Both the position numbers and the translations under genes were made by a program. Shown piece by piece: positions 18,981-27,900 of a stretch of DNA of 64,000 nt. Location: positions 434,001 through 498,000 of the forward strand of contig CP073016.1 in assembly GCA_025370075.1 (NCBI GenBank), written 5' to 3'. The notes under the pieces are model-generated. The model did no database searches and was not told the DNA's origin. It saw only the letters and a program-made list of their open reading frames with translations. Source of the stretch: Chryseotalea sp. WA131a. GTDB lineage: Bacteria > Bacteroidota > Bacteroidia > Cytophagales > Cyclobacteriaceae. Position 1 is the stretch's first letter, and every line of letters begins with the position of its first letter.

Positions 18981-19865
18981 TTACTTAGTAGCATCCAAAA
19001 TTAAAGATTTCCAGGTGAACTTGGCATCCTGTTGGAATGTGGGAAACTCCACCCCGCTCAACGGGTGGTGGGGTTTTCCATATTCCAACAGGAACTGCGA
19101 AGGTGTTCTGTAGCCTAGGGCGCTGTGCGGCCTTTCATTGTTGTAGACCCACATCCAAGCTTGCGTGAGGAGCCGTGCCTGGTTAAGATTTTCAAAAGCA
19201 TAAGCATCCAGTACTTCTTCGCGGTACGTTCGATTGAACCGCTCGATGTACCCGTTTTGTTGCGGCTTGCCCTTCTCGATGAAAACAAGTTGGATGCCCT
19301 CACCGCACCAATCTTTCAGCGCCTGGGCGATAAACTCAGGGCCGTTATCGACACGGAGCCGCTCGGGTTTCCCGCGCCATTCCACTACGCGGTCAAGTTC
19401 ACAGACCACGCGCTTGCTGGTCAGGCTGGTATCGATGGTGATGTTGAGTATTTCACGGTTAAAATCATCGATGACGTTAAAAGCCCGGAATGGTTTTCCA
19501 TGCAAAAGGCCATCGTGAATGAAATCCATCGACCAGGTCAGGTTATGGTGCAGGGGCTGGAGCAAAGGCTGTTTAATTCGGGCGGGTAAGCGCTTTTTGT
19601 GTTTCCTGCGCAGGTTCAGTTTCATATCGGTGTAGATGCGGTAGACGCGTTTATGGTTGTCCCCAAAATTTAATAGCCGCAGCCGGTGGTACATCATCCA
19701 GAAGCCCCAGCGGCAATGGAGTTCTGCCATCATTTGAAGTTGTTCACGGATTGGCCCATCATTTTTTGGCTTGGGTTTGTAACGGTGAACTGAGGGGTGG
19801 GTGCCCAGCAGTTGGCAGACCTGACGAATGCTGATGGAATGCTCTTCTGTAGAGTAGTCAATCAA
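18981..19865 (-). CDS. IS3-family transposase OrfB (DDE integrase core)
   Basis: 294 residues as the independent frame; the real product is probably an OrfAB fusion. A helix-turn-helix-like part (SIRQVCQLLGTHPSVHRY) precedes the rve-type DDE core: first Asp in WSMDFIHDGL, second in LRVDNGPEFIA, Glu in GKPQQNGYIERFNRTYREEVLD. The end has the usual PHSALGYRTPSQF. It seems intact. OrfA overlaps by the -1 frame at the slippery site at 19892-19898. Confidence 0.92.
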   Translation of the reverse strand: MIDYSTEEHSISIRQVCQLLGTHPSVHRYKPKPKNDGPIREQLQMMAELHCRWGFWMMYHRLRLLNFGDNHKRVYRIYTDMKLNLRRKHKKRLPARIKQPLLQPLHHNLTWSMDFIHDGLLHGKPFRAFNVIDDFNREILNITIDTSLTSKRVVCELDRVVEWRGKPERLRVDNGPEFIAQALKDWCGEGIQLVFIEKGKPQQNGYIERFNRTYREEVLDAYAFENLNQARLLTQAWMWVYNNERPHSALGYRTPSQFLLEYGKPHHPLSGVEFPTFQQDAKFTWKSLILDATK

Positions 19866-19885
19866 CTCCCGTTTTTCGGCAGGCC

Positions 19886-20152
19886 CTAAAGCTTTTTTTC
19901 GACAATGTCCTTTAAAACGGTAATCTGCAAGGTCTGCTCGGCTACAATTTTCTTGTACTGGGCCAACTCACCTTCTAACTCCTTTACCCGCTTGAGCTGG
20001 TGCACCTCCATACCGGAATACTTACTCTTCCAGTAATAAAATGTAGGTTGACTGATGCCATTCTCCCGGCAGATGTCGGCCACTTTCTTTCCTTGTTCTT
20101 GCTGTTTGAGGATGCCCACGATTTGGCTCTCATTGAATTTTGTTGTTTTCAT
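19886..20152 (-). CDS. IS3-family OrfA (HTH/coiled coil)
   Basis: 88 residues: a helix-turn-helix (KFNESQIVGILKQQEQGKKVADICRENGIS is the family signature, residues 4-33, with TFYYWKSKY) and a leucine-zipper-like C-terminus. Its last codons contain A AAA AAG, the classical IS3 -1 slippery heptamer, followed by CTT TAG; shifting -1 gives EKKALGPAEKRELIDYS and enters OrfB without a stop. Confidence 0.9.
   Translation of the reverse strand: MKTTKFNESQIVGILKQQEQGKKVADICRENGISQPTFYYWKSKYSGMEVHQLKRVKELEGELAQYKKIVAEQTLQITVLKDIVEKKL
19892..19898 (-). promoter_or_regulatory. Programmed -1 frameshift site between OrfA and OrfB
   Basis: The minus strand reads A AAA AAG just before the OrfA stop. A -1 slip continues the frame through the start of OrfB, which is the expected way to make the OrfAB transposase in this family. 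Confidence 0.75.
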
Positions 20153-20222
20153 TTCTTCCCAATTTTAACGATTAAACTCTATTTATAATCGCTACTGTTT
20201 TTGGGGGAGCTTTCAACCGTTT

Positions 20223-20358
20223 TTGGTGTTAAGTTTGCTACAAAAGGCGAAGTGGTTACCTTGTTGCAACTCATCAGCAAAGGCTTCGCCTTTCCAATTT
20301 TCATTGCTGGTTTCGTACTGGTCGCTTACACGCTCGCGATCTATCCTTCAAATCTATG
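20223..20358 (+). pseudogene. Possible truncated membrane protein C-terminus
   Basis: An open frame from the IS3 border to a TGA at about 20356-20358 encodes about 45 residues, FGVKFATKGEVVTLLQLISK then a hydrophobic stretch ending IYPSNL. It looks like the end of a membrane protein cut by the IS element. No matching N-terminal half is found on the other side of the IS, so the call is weak. Confidence 0.25.
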
Positions 20359-20428
20359 AAATTTCGGGGACTAATTTGATGACTTTTCACAAATTCATAG
20401 TTGTGCAACAGTCACCATTGTTGTGTGC
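20341..20428. repeat. 87-bp direct repeat with short cassette-end hairpin, copy 1
   Basis: Homologous to 21429-21515 in the same orientation (both contain GGACTAATTTGATG, then CTTTTCACAAATTCAT and GTTGTGCAACAG). On the minus strand it begins directly after the PIN gene with GCACACAAC (complement of 20420-20428), then a small hairpin CAATGG, TGA, CTGTTG. It acts as the downstream end of the first cassette. Confidence 0.6.
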
Positions 20429-20433
20429 AGCTC

Positions 20434-20862
20434 TTAATCAATAATTTCTATTTGTCGCTGTGTACAGATGTCAATGAAGTCTCGGTTGTTGTACGTGACC
20501 AAATAGCCAACATTCACGTTTATGTCCATAAGTATTTCTCTCAGAACTCCGTCAGTTAAGCTGTGTGTAAATCCTGTCTGTCTGTTTAGGAAGAGCAATT
20601 GATCGAAAGCATTATCTCGGTAACGTGAATCGTCAAAAAGTTTGATGTTTGATTTGGAAATAAGCTGTTCAAATAACAGAAGTTGTTTTCTGCGTCTTGT
20701 TAAATGAGTTGACACAGTCTCATACAGGCATGGCCAAGGTAGTAATATTTGATGATCTTCAATTAACTCAGCGACTGTCAAAGATTTCTCGTGGTGTTGA
20801 TCGGTTGAGTCAATCAGGCCTAACCAAAAACATGAATCAGTGAGTATTATCTTATTAGGCAT
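20434..20862 (-). CDS. PIN-domain protein (cassette-borne)
   Basis: 142 residues. PIN-like acidic residues: Asp in LTDSCFWLGLID near the N-terminus, Glu in CLYETVSTH, Asp in SLTDGVLREI and the C-terminal Asp in TYNNRDFID. PIN proteins are usually RNases and often toxins. It follows the Cas2-fold gene by 8 bp, so the two form one unit; the cassette's end sequence starts 5 bp after its stop. No antitoxin of a known family precedes it. Confidence 0.75.
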   Translation of the reverse strand: MPNKIILTDSCFWLGLIDSTDQHHEKSLTVAELIEDHQILLPWPCLYETVSTHLTRRRKQLLLFEQLISKSNIKLFDDSRYRDNAFDQLLFLNRQTGFTHSLTDGVLREILMDINVNVGYLVTYNNRDFIDICTQRQIEIID

Positions 20863-20870
20863 TCTCCGGT

Positions 20871-21203
20871 CTAGAAATTATCTTGAGAGTTAGTCTGTTT
20901 AGTTGAGAAACCCTCCCATGGTGATCTTTTGCGTCCTCCGAAAATAAATGACCCTTTCATCATACCTTTCGAATCTCGAAGAATCACATATATTCTGTCG
21001 TTTTGCTCGAGTTTGACGTTATTTGTTATCTCCCTCTTCAATTCCTCACATATTGAATCAAAGTCATTCTTTTTAAAATTCATTACAAATACTGCAACGT
21101 TGTTACCACATTCCTTTGCTTCAAGATTGTCTAACCAGGTATATAGTCCATTATAGTCACCTTTTAATCCGAGATCGTACGTAAGAACAATAGCTTTTTT
21201 CAT
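20871..21203 (-). CDS. Small Cas2/VapD-fold protein (SinR-like)
   Basis: 110 residues. The pattern of the first 80 residues (KKAIVLTYDLGLKGDYNGLY with beta-alpha-beta, VAVFVMNF, DRIYVILRD) matches the ferredoxin-like fold of Cas2, VapD and the so-called SinR-family proteins, with an Asp after the first strand as in nucleases of that fold. The C-terminal 25 residues are polar. It is not part of a CRISPR system: no array or other cas gene is present. With the PIN gene downstream it may be a two-gene toxin-antitoxin or defence pair; this is inference. Confidence 0.6.
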   Translation of the reverse strand: MKKAIVLTYDLGLKGDYNGLYTWLDNLEAKECGNNVAVFVMNFKKNDFDSICEELKREITNNVKLEQNDRIYVILRDSKGMMKGSFIFGGRKRSPWEGFSTKQTNSQDNF

Positions 21204-21262
21204 TCAATTATTTGTTAGCAAAAATAGCAATCTTTTAGTTAACCGAATTGTCTCTTAGAGTT

Positions 21263-21402
21263 GCACACAACGGCAATATTTGCGATCGGGCGGGAATTTG
21301 GAACTGCGTCCTGTCCCCAGCACCGAACGGAATAAAGATAACAAAACTTTGAAATACATGTCAACCCCGCCTGACGCAAATATATTGTGCTTGTTGCACA
21401 AC
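21263..21402 (-). repeat. attC-like palindromic repeat, copy 1
   Basis: 140 bp whose outer parts pair: GCAATATTTGCG near one end with CGCAAATATATTG at the other, and CGGGCGGG with CCCCGCCTG. The centre holds CGTCCTGTCCC, found in all five copies. On the minus strand it starts with GTTGTGCAAC and ends with GTTGTGTGC, the latter being the start of the Cas2-fold/PIN unit. Confidence 0.75.
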
Positions 21403-21428
21403 TAACTTTTCAGCCTAAATGCCATTCT

Positions 21429-21515
21429 CTACCATTCAAATCAGTGAAATCTCTCGGACTAATTTGATGGCTTTTCACAAATTCATGGTTGTGCAACAGC
21501 CACTATTGTTATGCG
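21429..21515. repeat. 87-bp direct repeat with short cassette-end hairpin, copy 2
   Basis: Copy of 20341-20428. On the minus strand it directly follows the frameshifted exported-protein gene with ACGCATAAC, a hairpin CAATAG, TGG, CTGTTG and GTTGCACAAC. With copy 1 of the long repeat it encloses about 95 bp without a gene. Confidence 0.6.
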
Positions 21516-21527
21516 TTCGGCTTTTTC

Positions 21528-22084
21528 TCATATTTTGCCAATTAGCTTAAATGTCCTCAGGTCGTAAATGTGAATTTCATTTTTGTCCGTTTTGTCGTAC
21601 TTATTATTGTTGTTAGTGTCGTAATGCCCAGTAATTACAATTGTACCAGTCTGTTTGTTAACAATCCAAGTCCGTGAGAAAAACTTATTGTCGGTCAATT
21701 GAGCTTTCTCATGTCCGTCAGTTGAAAGGATTATGATTTGTTTTGGGTCTTGCCAATCAATTCCACTTTTGCCATCAAGGTCTACTGTCTGTGCAGAAAC
21801 AATGATTTCATTAATGCCCAAACTATCAATTTTGACTTGTTCAATTTTTTCAAGTAACCGTCATTTGGGAAGTCAACTTGCTGGGATTTTCCAGTCTTGG
21901 TATTAATGAATAACAGATACCTGGCTTTGGTGTCCAACATTTTACCCCAATTTTCAATTGAAGCAATTACATATTCTGTCCCCACAACTTCGGTCATTTT
22001 ATTGAAGTGGACATAATTGTATTTATCTTGTCCATATCCGGTCAAGGTAAAAATTGTGAGTGTGATAACTAAGAATTGTTTCAT
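21528..22084 (-). pseudogene. Exported protein with frameshift (cassette-borne)
   Basis: The frame starting at 22084 begins with a signal peptide (MKQFLVITLTIFTLTGYGQ) and runs to a run of six A on the minus strand (T6 at 21845-21850), where it leaves frame. With one more A the sequence continues as LEKIEQVKIDSLGINEIIVSAQ to the stop at 21528, giving about 185 residues with beta-propeller-like repeats (GKSQQVDFPND, TIVITGHYDTNNNNKYD). A homopolymer sequencing error is as likely as a real mutation. Its family is not recognised. It is flanked by GTTATGCGT-type inverted ends (cassette). Confidence 0.6.
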
Positions 22085-22128
22085 GTTGGTCGTATTACTT
22101 GTTGTTGGTTGTGTCGTCAAAAGCTGAC

Positions 22129-22257
22129 GCATAACGTTTGTGTTTTCGCAATGGTGCGGTTTCGAAGCCGCGTCCTGTCCCACGAAACTAAACGTGGAGC
22201 GAAGATAAAAACTTTAGCTACACGTCACCGCACCATTGAGCACATTTCGTTGTGGGC
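22129..22257 (-). repeat. attC-like palindromic repeat, copy 2
   Basis: 129 bp; GCAATGGTGCGGTTTCG pairs with the CGCACCATTGA region at the other end, and the centre has CGTCCTGTCCC. On the minus strand it starts with GCCCACAAC (end of the HAD cassette) and finishes with GTTATGCGT (start of the exported-protein cassette). Confidence 0.8.
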
Positions 22258-22318
22258 TGGCCACATCTAGTCCAATGTTTTGATCATTTATTCAGAGTGT
22301 CCTTTTTTAGTGTTTATG

Positions 22319-23005
22319 TTACCCTTGTCGGTCATTGATAGAATTTATGATTTGATTTACGTCTAAGTAGTCTTTGAATACAATCTTAGCTCCAATGTTT
22401 TTTAGTCTATCGTCACCTAAGATGTCAATTCCAATAAAATTTATTCCTAGATTTTGACATGCCTTAAAATCCCATATGCCATCTCCAAAGTATATAATGT
22501 CGTGTTCGTGAATATTTTCACTTGGAACTAATTGATCAATTACATTTTTGGTTATTTCTTCTCTAGATTTAAATTGGTCGCTGTTGGAGAACGCAATGTT
22601 GCTTATATCAAGTCCAATAGCATTTAGCTTTAGTAAAGCTGATTTTTCCCAGGAACCAGTTGCTATCCCCAATTTCCAATCGGTCTGTGTTTTAATGAAA
22701 TTGAAAAAATGATTCGACCCCTTAACTTCATCAAATTGTTTACGGTCTTTGACTAATTCACTTTGTAGCTCGAGTATGAAGTTATTAATCATCAATTTGT
22801 ATTCGTCTGCTGTCGGCTCTCTATTTAAATGAATATTTACAAGTTCTTCCGTAATTCCCCAATCGGTTACATGGTTTAGATCTGCCCAGTCTTGATTAAA
22901 TATGTTAACGTCAAATGTTTGAAGAAATGCGGTCATAAAACATTTATCCTCTACCTTTTTAGTATTTGTCAAAGTGCCATCAATATCAAATATTACTACT
23001 CTCAC
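22319..23005 (-). CDS. HAD-superfamily hydrolase (cassette-borne)
   Basis: 228 residues with the HAD motifs in order: I FDIDGTLTNT (residues 5-14), II GIATGSWEK (Thr), III Lys in the KSREEITK region, and IV GDGIWDFKACQNLG. These phosphatases act on small phosphorylated molecules through an aspartyl-phosphate intermediate; the substrate is unknown. The protein is complete. It is the only gene between cassette ends 22249-22257 and 23108-23116. Confidence 0.85.
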   Translation of the reverse strand: MRVVIFDIDGTLTNTKKVEDKCFMTAFLQTFDVNIFNQDWADLNHVTDWGITEELVNIHLNREPTADEYKLMINNFILELQSELVKDRKQFDEVKGSNHFFNFIKTQTDWKLGIATGSWEKSALLKLNAIGLDISNIAFSNSDQFKSREEITKNVIDQLVPSENIHEHDIIYFGDGIWDFKACQNLGINFIGIDILGDDRLKNIGAKIVFKDYLDVNQIINSINDRQG

Positions 23006-23355
23006 ACTTTTTGCTTAGGATTTAAAAATGTTGCTGATTACAAAGGTTCTAGTTTACAATGGCTTTTCTACCACAAGGTCAACTGGTTGTAGACAGTCTG
23101 ATGGCTTGCCCACAACATTTGTGTTTGCGCAGTGGTGCGGTTTTCGAAGCCGCGTCCTGTCCCCAACACCAAACGTGGAACGAAGATAACACTTATAGCT
23201 TACACGTCACCGCGCTATTGCAGAAGCATTTTGTTAGCAACAGTGCCTATTTTCGTCCACCGTGTTTTTAGTCTTTCTTTGGCGTTAGTGCGTCACGAGG
23301 TAGATTCGCCAACAGATTGCTGTATTCCGCTCTGCGTTAAAAAAATAAATTGGCA
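23006..23355. other. Intergenic region holding attC-like copy 3
   Basis: Beyond the palindrome at 23108-23241 there is only about 100 bp on either side; the part 23242-23355 holds no gene and leads to the 3' end of the amidohydrolase gene. Confidence 0.5.
23108..23241 (-). repeat. attC-like palindromic repeat, copy 3
   Basis: 134 bp, with CAGTGGTGCGG opposite CCGCGCTATTGC and the core CGTCCTGTCCC. On the minus strand it starts with GTTGCTAAC (end of the three-gene cassette) and ends with GTTGTGGGC (start of the HAD cassette). Confidence 0.8.
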
Positions 23356-24939
23356 TTATCTTATTGCACTTTTATTGCGGAGCCAGACACCAGGCGTATT
23401 GTTAGTTAGCTTGGAGTTTTTTATCACAAAAACACCGTTGACGAGCATCTGCTCGATACCTTCAGAGAATTGTTTTGAATCAGTGTAAGTCGCTTTATCT
23501 CGAATCCCATCAATGTCAAAAACAATCAAGTCCGCATAAGCGCCTTCCTGAATCCGTCCTCGATTGTATTGCTTGATTTGGTTAGCCGGCATGGAAGTCA
23601 TTTTTCTGATCGCTTCTTCCAGCTTAAGTACTTTCAGTTCACGAACATAGCGCGCAATCACCCTTGGAAAGGATCCAAAAGAGCGAGGGTGAGGAAAGAT
23701 ACTTTTCTCAGGATTCACTAAGTCACCGTCTGTTTCAATCATACAATAAGGATATTTCAATATGTTGATTACATCCTGCTCATCCATCTCATGATAAATT
23801 GCCAGGAAACCACCCTTGAGTTCCAGATCAATGATGGCTTGTATTCCACCAGTTAGATTATTTTTATACCCTTTGGCTTTCACATAGTCTTCCAATGTTT
23901 TTCCATTAAACAAGGTGTCGGATGGAATACTATTGAATTGAATGCGCCATAAGTCTTCACCGGTTTCATCTTTCATGATGATGTCTTTCATCTCCGCTTC
24001 GATTCGCTTATTAAGGTTCATGTCGTTCAACCGCTTAGCTAATTCGGCAGTACCTCCATCCAGCGCCCAGGATGGAAACAAGATGTAAGAATAAGTATTG
24101 GCTGCCGTGTAAGGATATACATCTACGGTGATATCAATGCCTGCCCTTCTGGCAGAATCAACAATTTCCAATCCCTTACTGGCTAATCCAAACTGGGCAA
24201 CTCCTGCTGCTTTGAAGTGATTGATTTGCGCGGGCATGTTTGCTTCTTTGGCAATGCGAATGGTTTCGCGAATGGAAGAAAGTAATCCACTTCCCTCATT
24301 GCGCATGTGTGTGATATAAATGCCATCATATTTTGCAGACACTTTCGATAGTTCAATAATCTCTTCTGTAGATGAATAAAGACCGGGTACGTAAATTTGA
24401 CCTACTGAAAAACCTAAAGCACCTTGCCTCATCGATTGTTCAACATAATACTTCATCCTATCGAGTTCGTCCCTGGTGGCAGGTCGATTTTCCAAACCTA
24501 TCACTTTCTTTCTGGTCCAGTTTAAACCGGAAAAGAAAGCAACATTTGGAGCTACTCTTAAGGAAGCGGCATAGGTATCAATCGGGTAGGGTTGATCGCC
24601 ACTGTGAAGACTGGCGCAGATTGTTGTTATGCCTTGTCGTAGAAAATTTTCCGGCTGCGGAAACTCATGAATCGTTGTTTGAATGTGTGCATGGCTGTCA
24701 ATAAAACCCGGTGAAATAATTTTCCCATGGATATCGATGACCGTGTCAGATTTCGATGGATTGATCTTCTTATTAGTAATAAGTACAATTTTATCACCTT
24801 TGACGGCAACATCACCGATAAAACGGGGGTTTCCTAAACCATCCACAATGGTTCCGTTCGTGAACACAATATCATACTCAGGTTTGGAGATATTGCAACC
24901 TATAATGGCAAGTAGAAATAAAACGTAGAGATGCTTCAT
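23356..24939 (-). CDS. D-aminoacylase-like amidohydrolase lipoprotein
   Basis: 527 residues. A lipoprotein signal (MKHLYVLFLLAIIGCNISK, Cys15) is followed by an amidohydrolase TIM barrel of the N-acyl-D-amino-acid deacylase type: HxH metal motif in GFIDSHAHIQ (about 83), ITHMRNEG, INHFKAAG and the late Asp in IETDGDLVNPEKSIFPHPRSFGSF. The substrate would be an N-acylated D-amino acid or small peptide. It is the last gene of a three-gene unit; the middle gene ends 5 bp upstream, so they are almost certainly cotranscribed. Confidence 0.85.
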   Translation of the reverse strand: MKHLYVLFLLAIIGCNISKPEYDIVFTNGTIVDGLGNPRFIGDVAVKGDKIVLITNKKINPSKSDTVIDIHGKIISPGFIDSHAHIQTTIHEFPQPENFLRQGITTICASLHSGDQPYPIDTYAASLRVAPNVAFFSGLNWTRKKVIGLENRPATRDELDRMKYYVEQSMRQGALGFSVGQIYVPGLYSSTEEIIELSKVSAKYDGIYITHMRNEGSGLLSSIRETIRIAKEANMPAQINHFKAAGVAQFGLASKGLEIVDSARRAGIDITVDVYPYTAANTYSYILFPSWALDGGTAELAKRLNDMNLNKRIEAEMKDIIMKDETGEDLWRIQFNSIPSDTLFNGKTLEDYVKAKGYKNNLTGGIQAIIDLELKGGFLAIYHEMDEQDVINILKYPYCMIETDGDLVNPEKSIFPHPRSFGSFPRVIARYVRELKVLKLEEAIRKMTSMPANQIKQYNRGRIQEGAYADLIVFDIDGIRDKATYTDSKQFSEGIEQMLVNGVFVIKNSKLTNNTPGVWLRNKSAIR

Positions 24940-24943
24940 AAGA

Positions 24944-27900
24944 TTACTTTTTTAAATGCCACCACATCTCAGGTAATCTTTTTTCTTCTGGCCAAACTTC
25001 ATCGAGATTATCGCCATCGTATAGTTTACCGTTTTTCATCACATACTTAATGGTGGTGGTATTCCGTATGTTTTCTAATGGATCTTTATCCAATATCACC
25101 AGGTCAGCCAATTTACTCACTTCAAGACTTCCTAACTCTTTCTCAAGCCCAAGCGTTTCTGCACCAAAACGTGTCGCCACTTTCAGGATATCGTGTGGGA
25201 GCATTCCGCCATCGTTCATTAATTTCATCTCCCAATGATTTGAGAGTCCTTGCATTTCACCATGGCCGCCCAATGCTACACGACCACCTGCTTTTAACAT
25301 CGCATTCGTTCCACTGGCTGCCTCTTTATAGTTCATGTCTTCATCGGCAAACCATAGTATTCGTTTTGCCGAACTGAGAAACAAATCTTCAGAAAAAAAA
25401 TATTGAATCTTAGGATTATCATATGGGCGCTCTTCAGCCAAGACCCGATAAATGGGAAGAGCCGCACCAAATGCAACAAGCAGAGTAGGTGTATAAGTCG
25501 TACCTGCTTTGGAAAAAAGTTGAATGAGGTCCTGATACATTGGTTGGGTAGAAAGTGTATGTTCATTACCAGCACTGCCATCAAGAAAATGTGTGATTAC
25601 CTCTTTTGCATCTCCACCCGCTTCGGTGGTAGGCATCATATTCAGCTCCCGACAAGCCTGTACCAGCCATTGCCTTTGTTGTCGCGTGCCCGGCAGATAA
25701 ATTTTAAGGTATGATGTTTTATAATTATCGTGATAAATGTGGACAATTTTACGTGCCTCTTCCAACGACTGGATGTTGTGACTTTCGCCTATCGCTGGGC
25801 CTGTAGAAAAAATCCGAGGACTGGGTACCTCACCGGTGCTTGCCCAATCGGCATAGCCAAATAGGTCTGGATTACTTTGTGGATCGCGAAGAGTGGTAAT
25901 ACCAAAAGCAAGATTCGAGTAGGAGCTGGTAGATTCTGGTTCCCAGAGTTCAGGGCGAGTTGACCAATGAGCATGTACATCGATGAATCCGGGCACAACT
26001 ACCTTGCCTGTAATATCAAGTATTTTAACACCAACTGGTATTTTTACTTCTCCTTGATTGCCAATGGCAGTGATTCTATTGTTCGTAATCACAATATCTG
26101 CTTTGTCAATTATTTCATCACCTTTCATGGTAATGGCCTTTGCACCTCGTAACACCAGGGTGCCCATCGTACGCTCGCGTGGTAATTCAATTTTAACCGA
26201 AGTCTTTTTAATAATGCCATTCGTTTTTTGAGAGGTGGCAAAAATCGTATTACCAACGATCCAACCGAAATGTTTTCCTGAGGCAGACCAGGTAAATGTT
26301 CTGGGTAACCATTCCGATACCAATTCGAAAGAAGATTTGACGGCAAAGTCGAGTTTATAATTCTCCTCAGTGGGTGCGGGTACTTTATACAATTTGTCAT
26401 ATTGTAATGCCAAAATATGAGCACCGTCCCCACTTATTTTATAAGTACGCGGACCACCTATGAAAGGATTAGTACTTGCAGAAGGAATCTGAAAATGATT
26501 TTTCTTATCCGAACCATCTGGCTTGACTGAAATCAAGCCCTCCATGGCAGAAAGATAAACCCTGTCCATCTTATTGGTAAAATGTGGGTAGCGAGCATTG
26601 TTAGCGCGGGCAATGACGGTGTAGCTACCGCCTTGTGCTGCTATCTTAACGATTTCCGTATCCGGTGGGCGCATCATATCTTGTTGTGCTGGGATTTCAG
26701 GCAGGGAACGCATCGATCCTAAAGGTGCGTGTAATGCCAGAATCATAGTTCCATCAGGTGACCATGATGGATCCATCCATAATGCGGGTAATTCTGTAAT
26801 ACGAACCGGGGCAGAATCGCCCTTCGAACTTACTTTCCAAAGATGTCCACCTTGACTACTCCAGCTTGCAAACACAATCCATTTTCCGTCAGGTGACCAG
26901 GCTGGCATAAACTCTCGAGGTGAGAGAGAATTCGTAAGGCGTTCGGTTTTTCCGGTAGCAAGATCAATGAGATAAATTCTGCCGAATGTTGAAACGGCAG
27001 CACGACCATCATCGGAAATCGATAACTGCTCAAGTATACGTGCCTCAACCGCACCCTCCGCAATCTGTTTTTGAACGTGTATGCGCTCTGGCATCTGCAT
27101 CGAGACTTTTGCTGAGAACGGGATGATCGTATCTTCTTTCGTAGCGAGATTTAATTTGTGAATCTTACCGCCAAAGGCTGCAATGATGAATTTGCTGTCG
27201 GGCGTATAATCATAATTTGGCAACAAATCCCGTGAAGCCCGTGCCTCTAATTCACTGCGCTGCGTCTTCTCGATTAACCAATACTCATTTCCCGTAGAAA
27301 GCTCACGACATTTCAATCCAGCTAAGCCTCTGTTTTCTGCTCCGTAGACTAACCATTTTGAATCGGGTGAAATCATCGGCTTCATCGGGTTGGTTCCTCC
27401 CAATGAAATACGATCTCCTGTATTGGAAATAAGGTCATGCTTCATGATGAAACTTACGGCACCCAGGCGCATACCATAAGCGCGCGGTCGTAATGAGGTG
27501 TAGTACAACGTTTGACCATCAGGGAGAGCATGAACTCCATAGGGGCCTGGTGCTGGAGAAGAAATAAGCATAGCTGCAGGCCCATTTGCGTTTGCCACTA
27601 CGCGAGAACCTTCACCGGTAGCAATATCAAAGCTCCATAACTCTGCCTCACCCTTATTGGTACCACTCATTCCACGGCCATCCACAACCGTTACAAAGAT
27701 CGTCTTGTTATCCGCTGACCATTCTGGTGAAAGCATGAACCGGTTGTTGAGCTTAGAAATATTTTGACCGTTCGAACCGTCTGGATTTGCTATCCAAATA
27801 TTGTCGGCACCGCTTTCATCGCTGATATAGGTGATGCGTTTACCATCGGAAGAATATCGTGGTTGCGATTGAAAAGCCAAACCGGTTGCAATAGGTTTGG

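Larger units (their letters stand above)
18969..20215 (-). mobile_element. IS3-family insertion sequence
   Basis: Terminal inverted repeats TGAAAGCTCCCC (18969-18980) and GGGGAGCTTTCA (20204-20215) are perfect over 12 bp and enclose 1247 bp, a normal length for IS3 elements. Inside are OrfA and OrfB on the minus strand joined by a programmed frameshift site. No target duplication is obvious from the flanks. It lies directly beside the left end of the cassette array. Confidence 0.9.

Noticed and set aside
20871..21203. Cas2-like protein as part of a CRISPR system
   Set aside because: No repeats, Cas1 or effector genes are present; only the fold is shared.
22140..22250. Palindromic repeats as transcription terminators
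   Set aside because: At about 130 bp with a conserved unpaired centre and no T tract, they are too large and complex for simple terminators.
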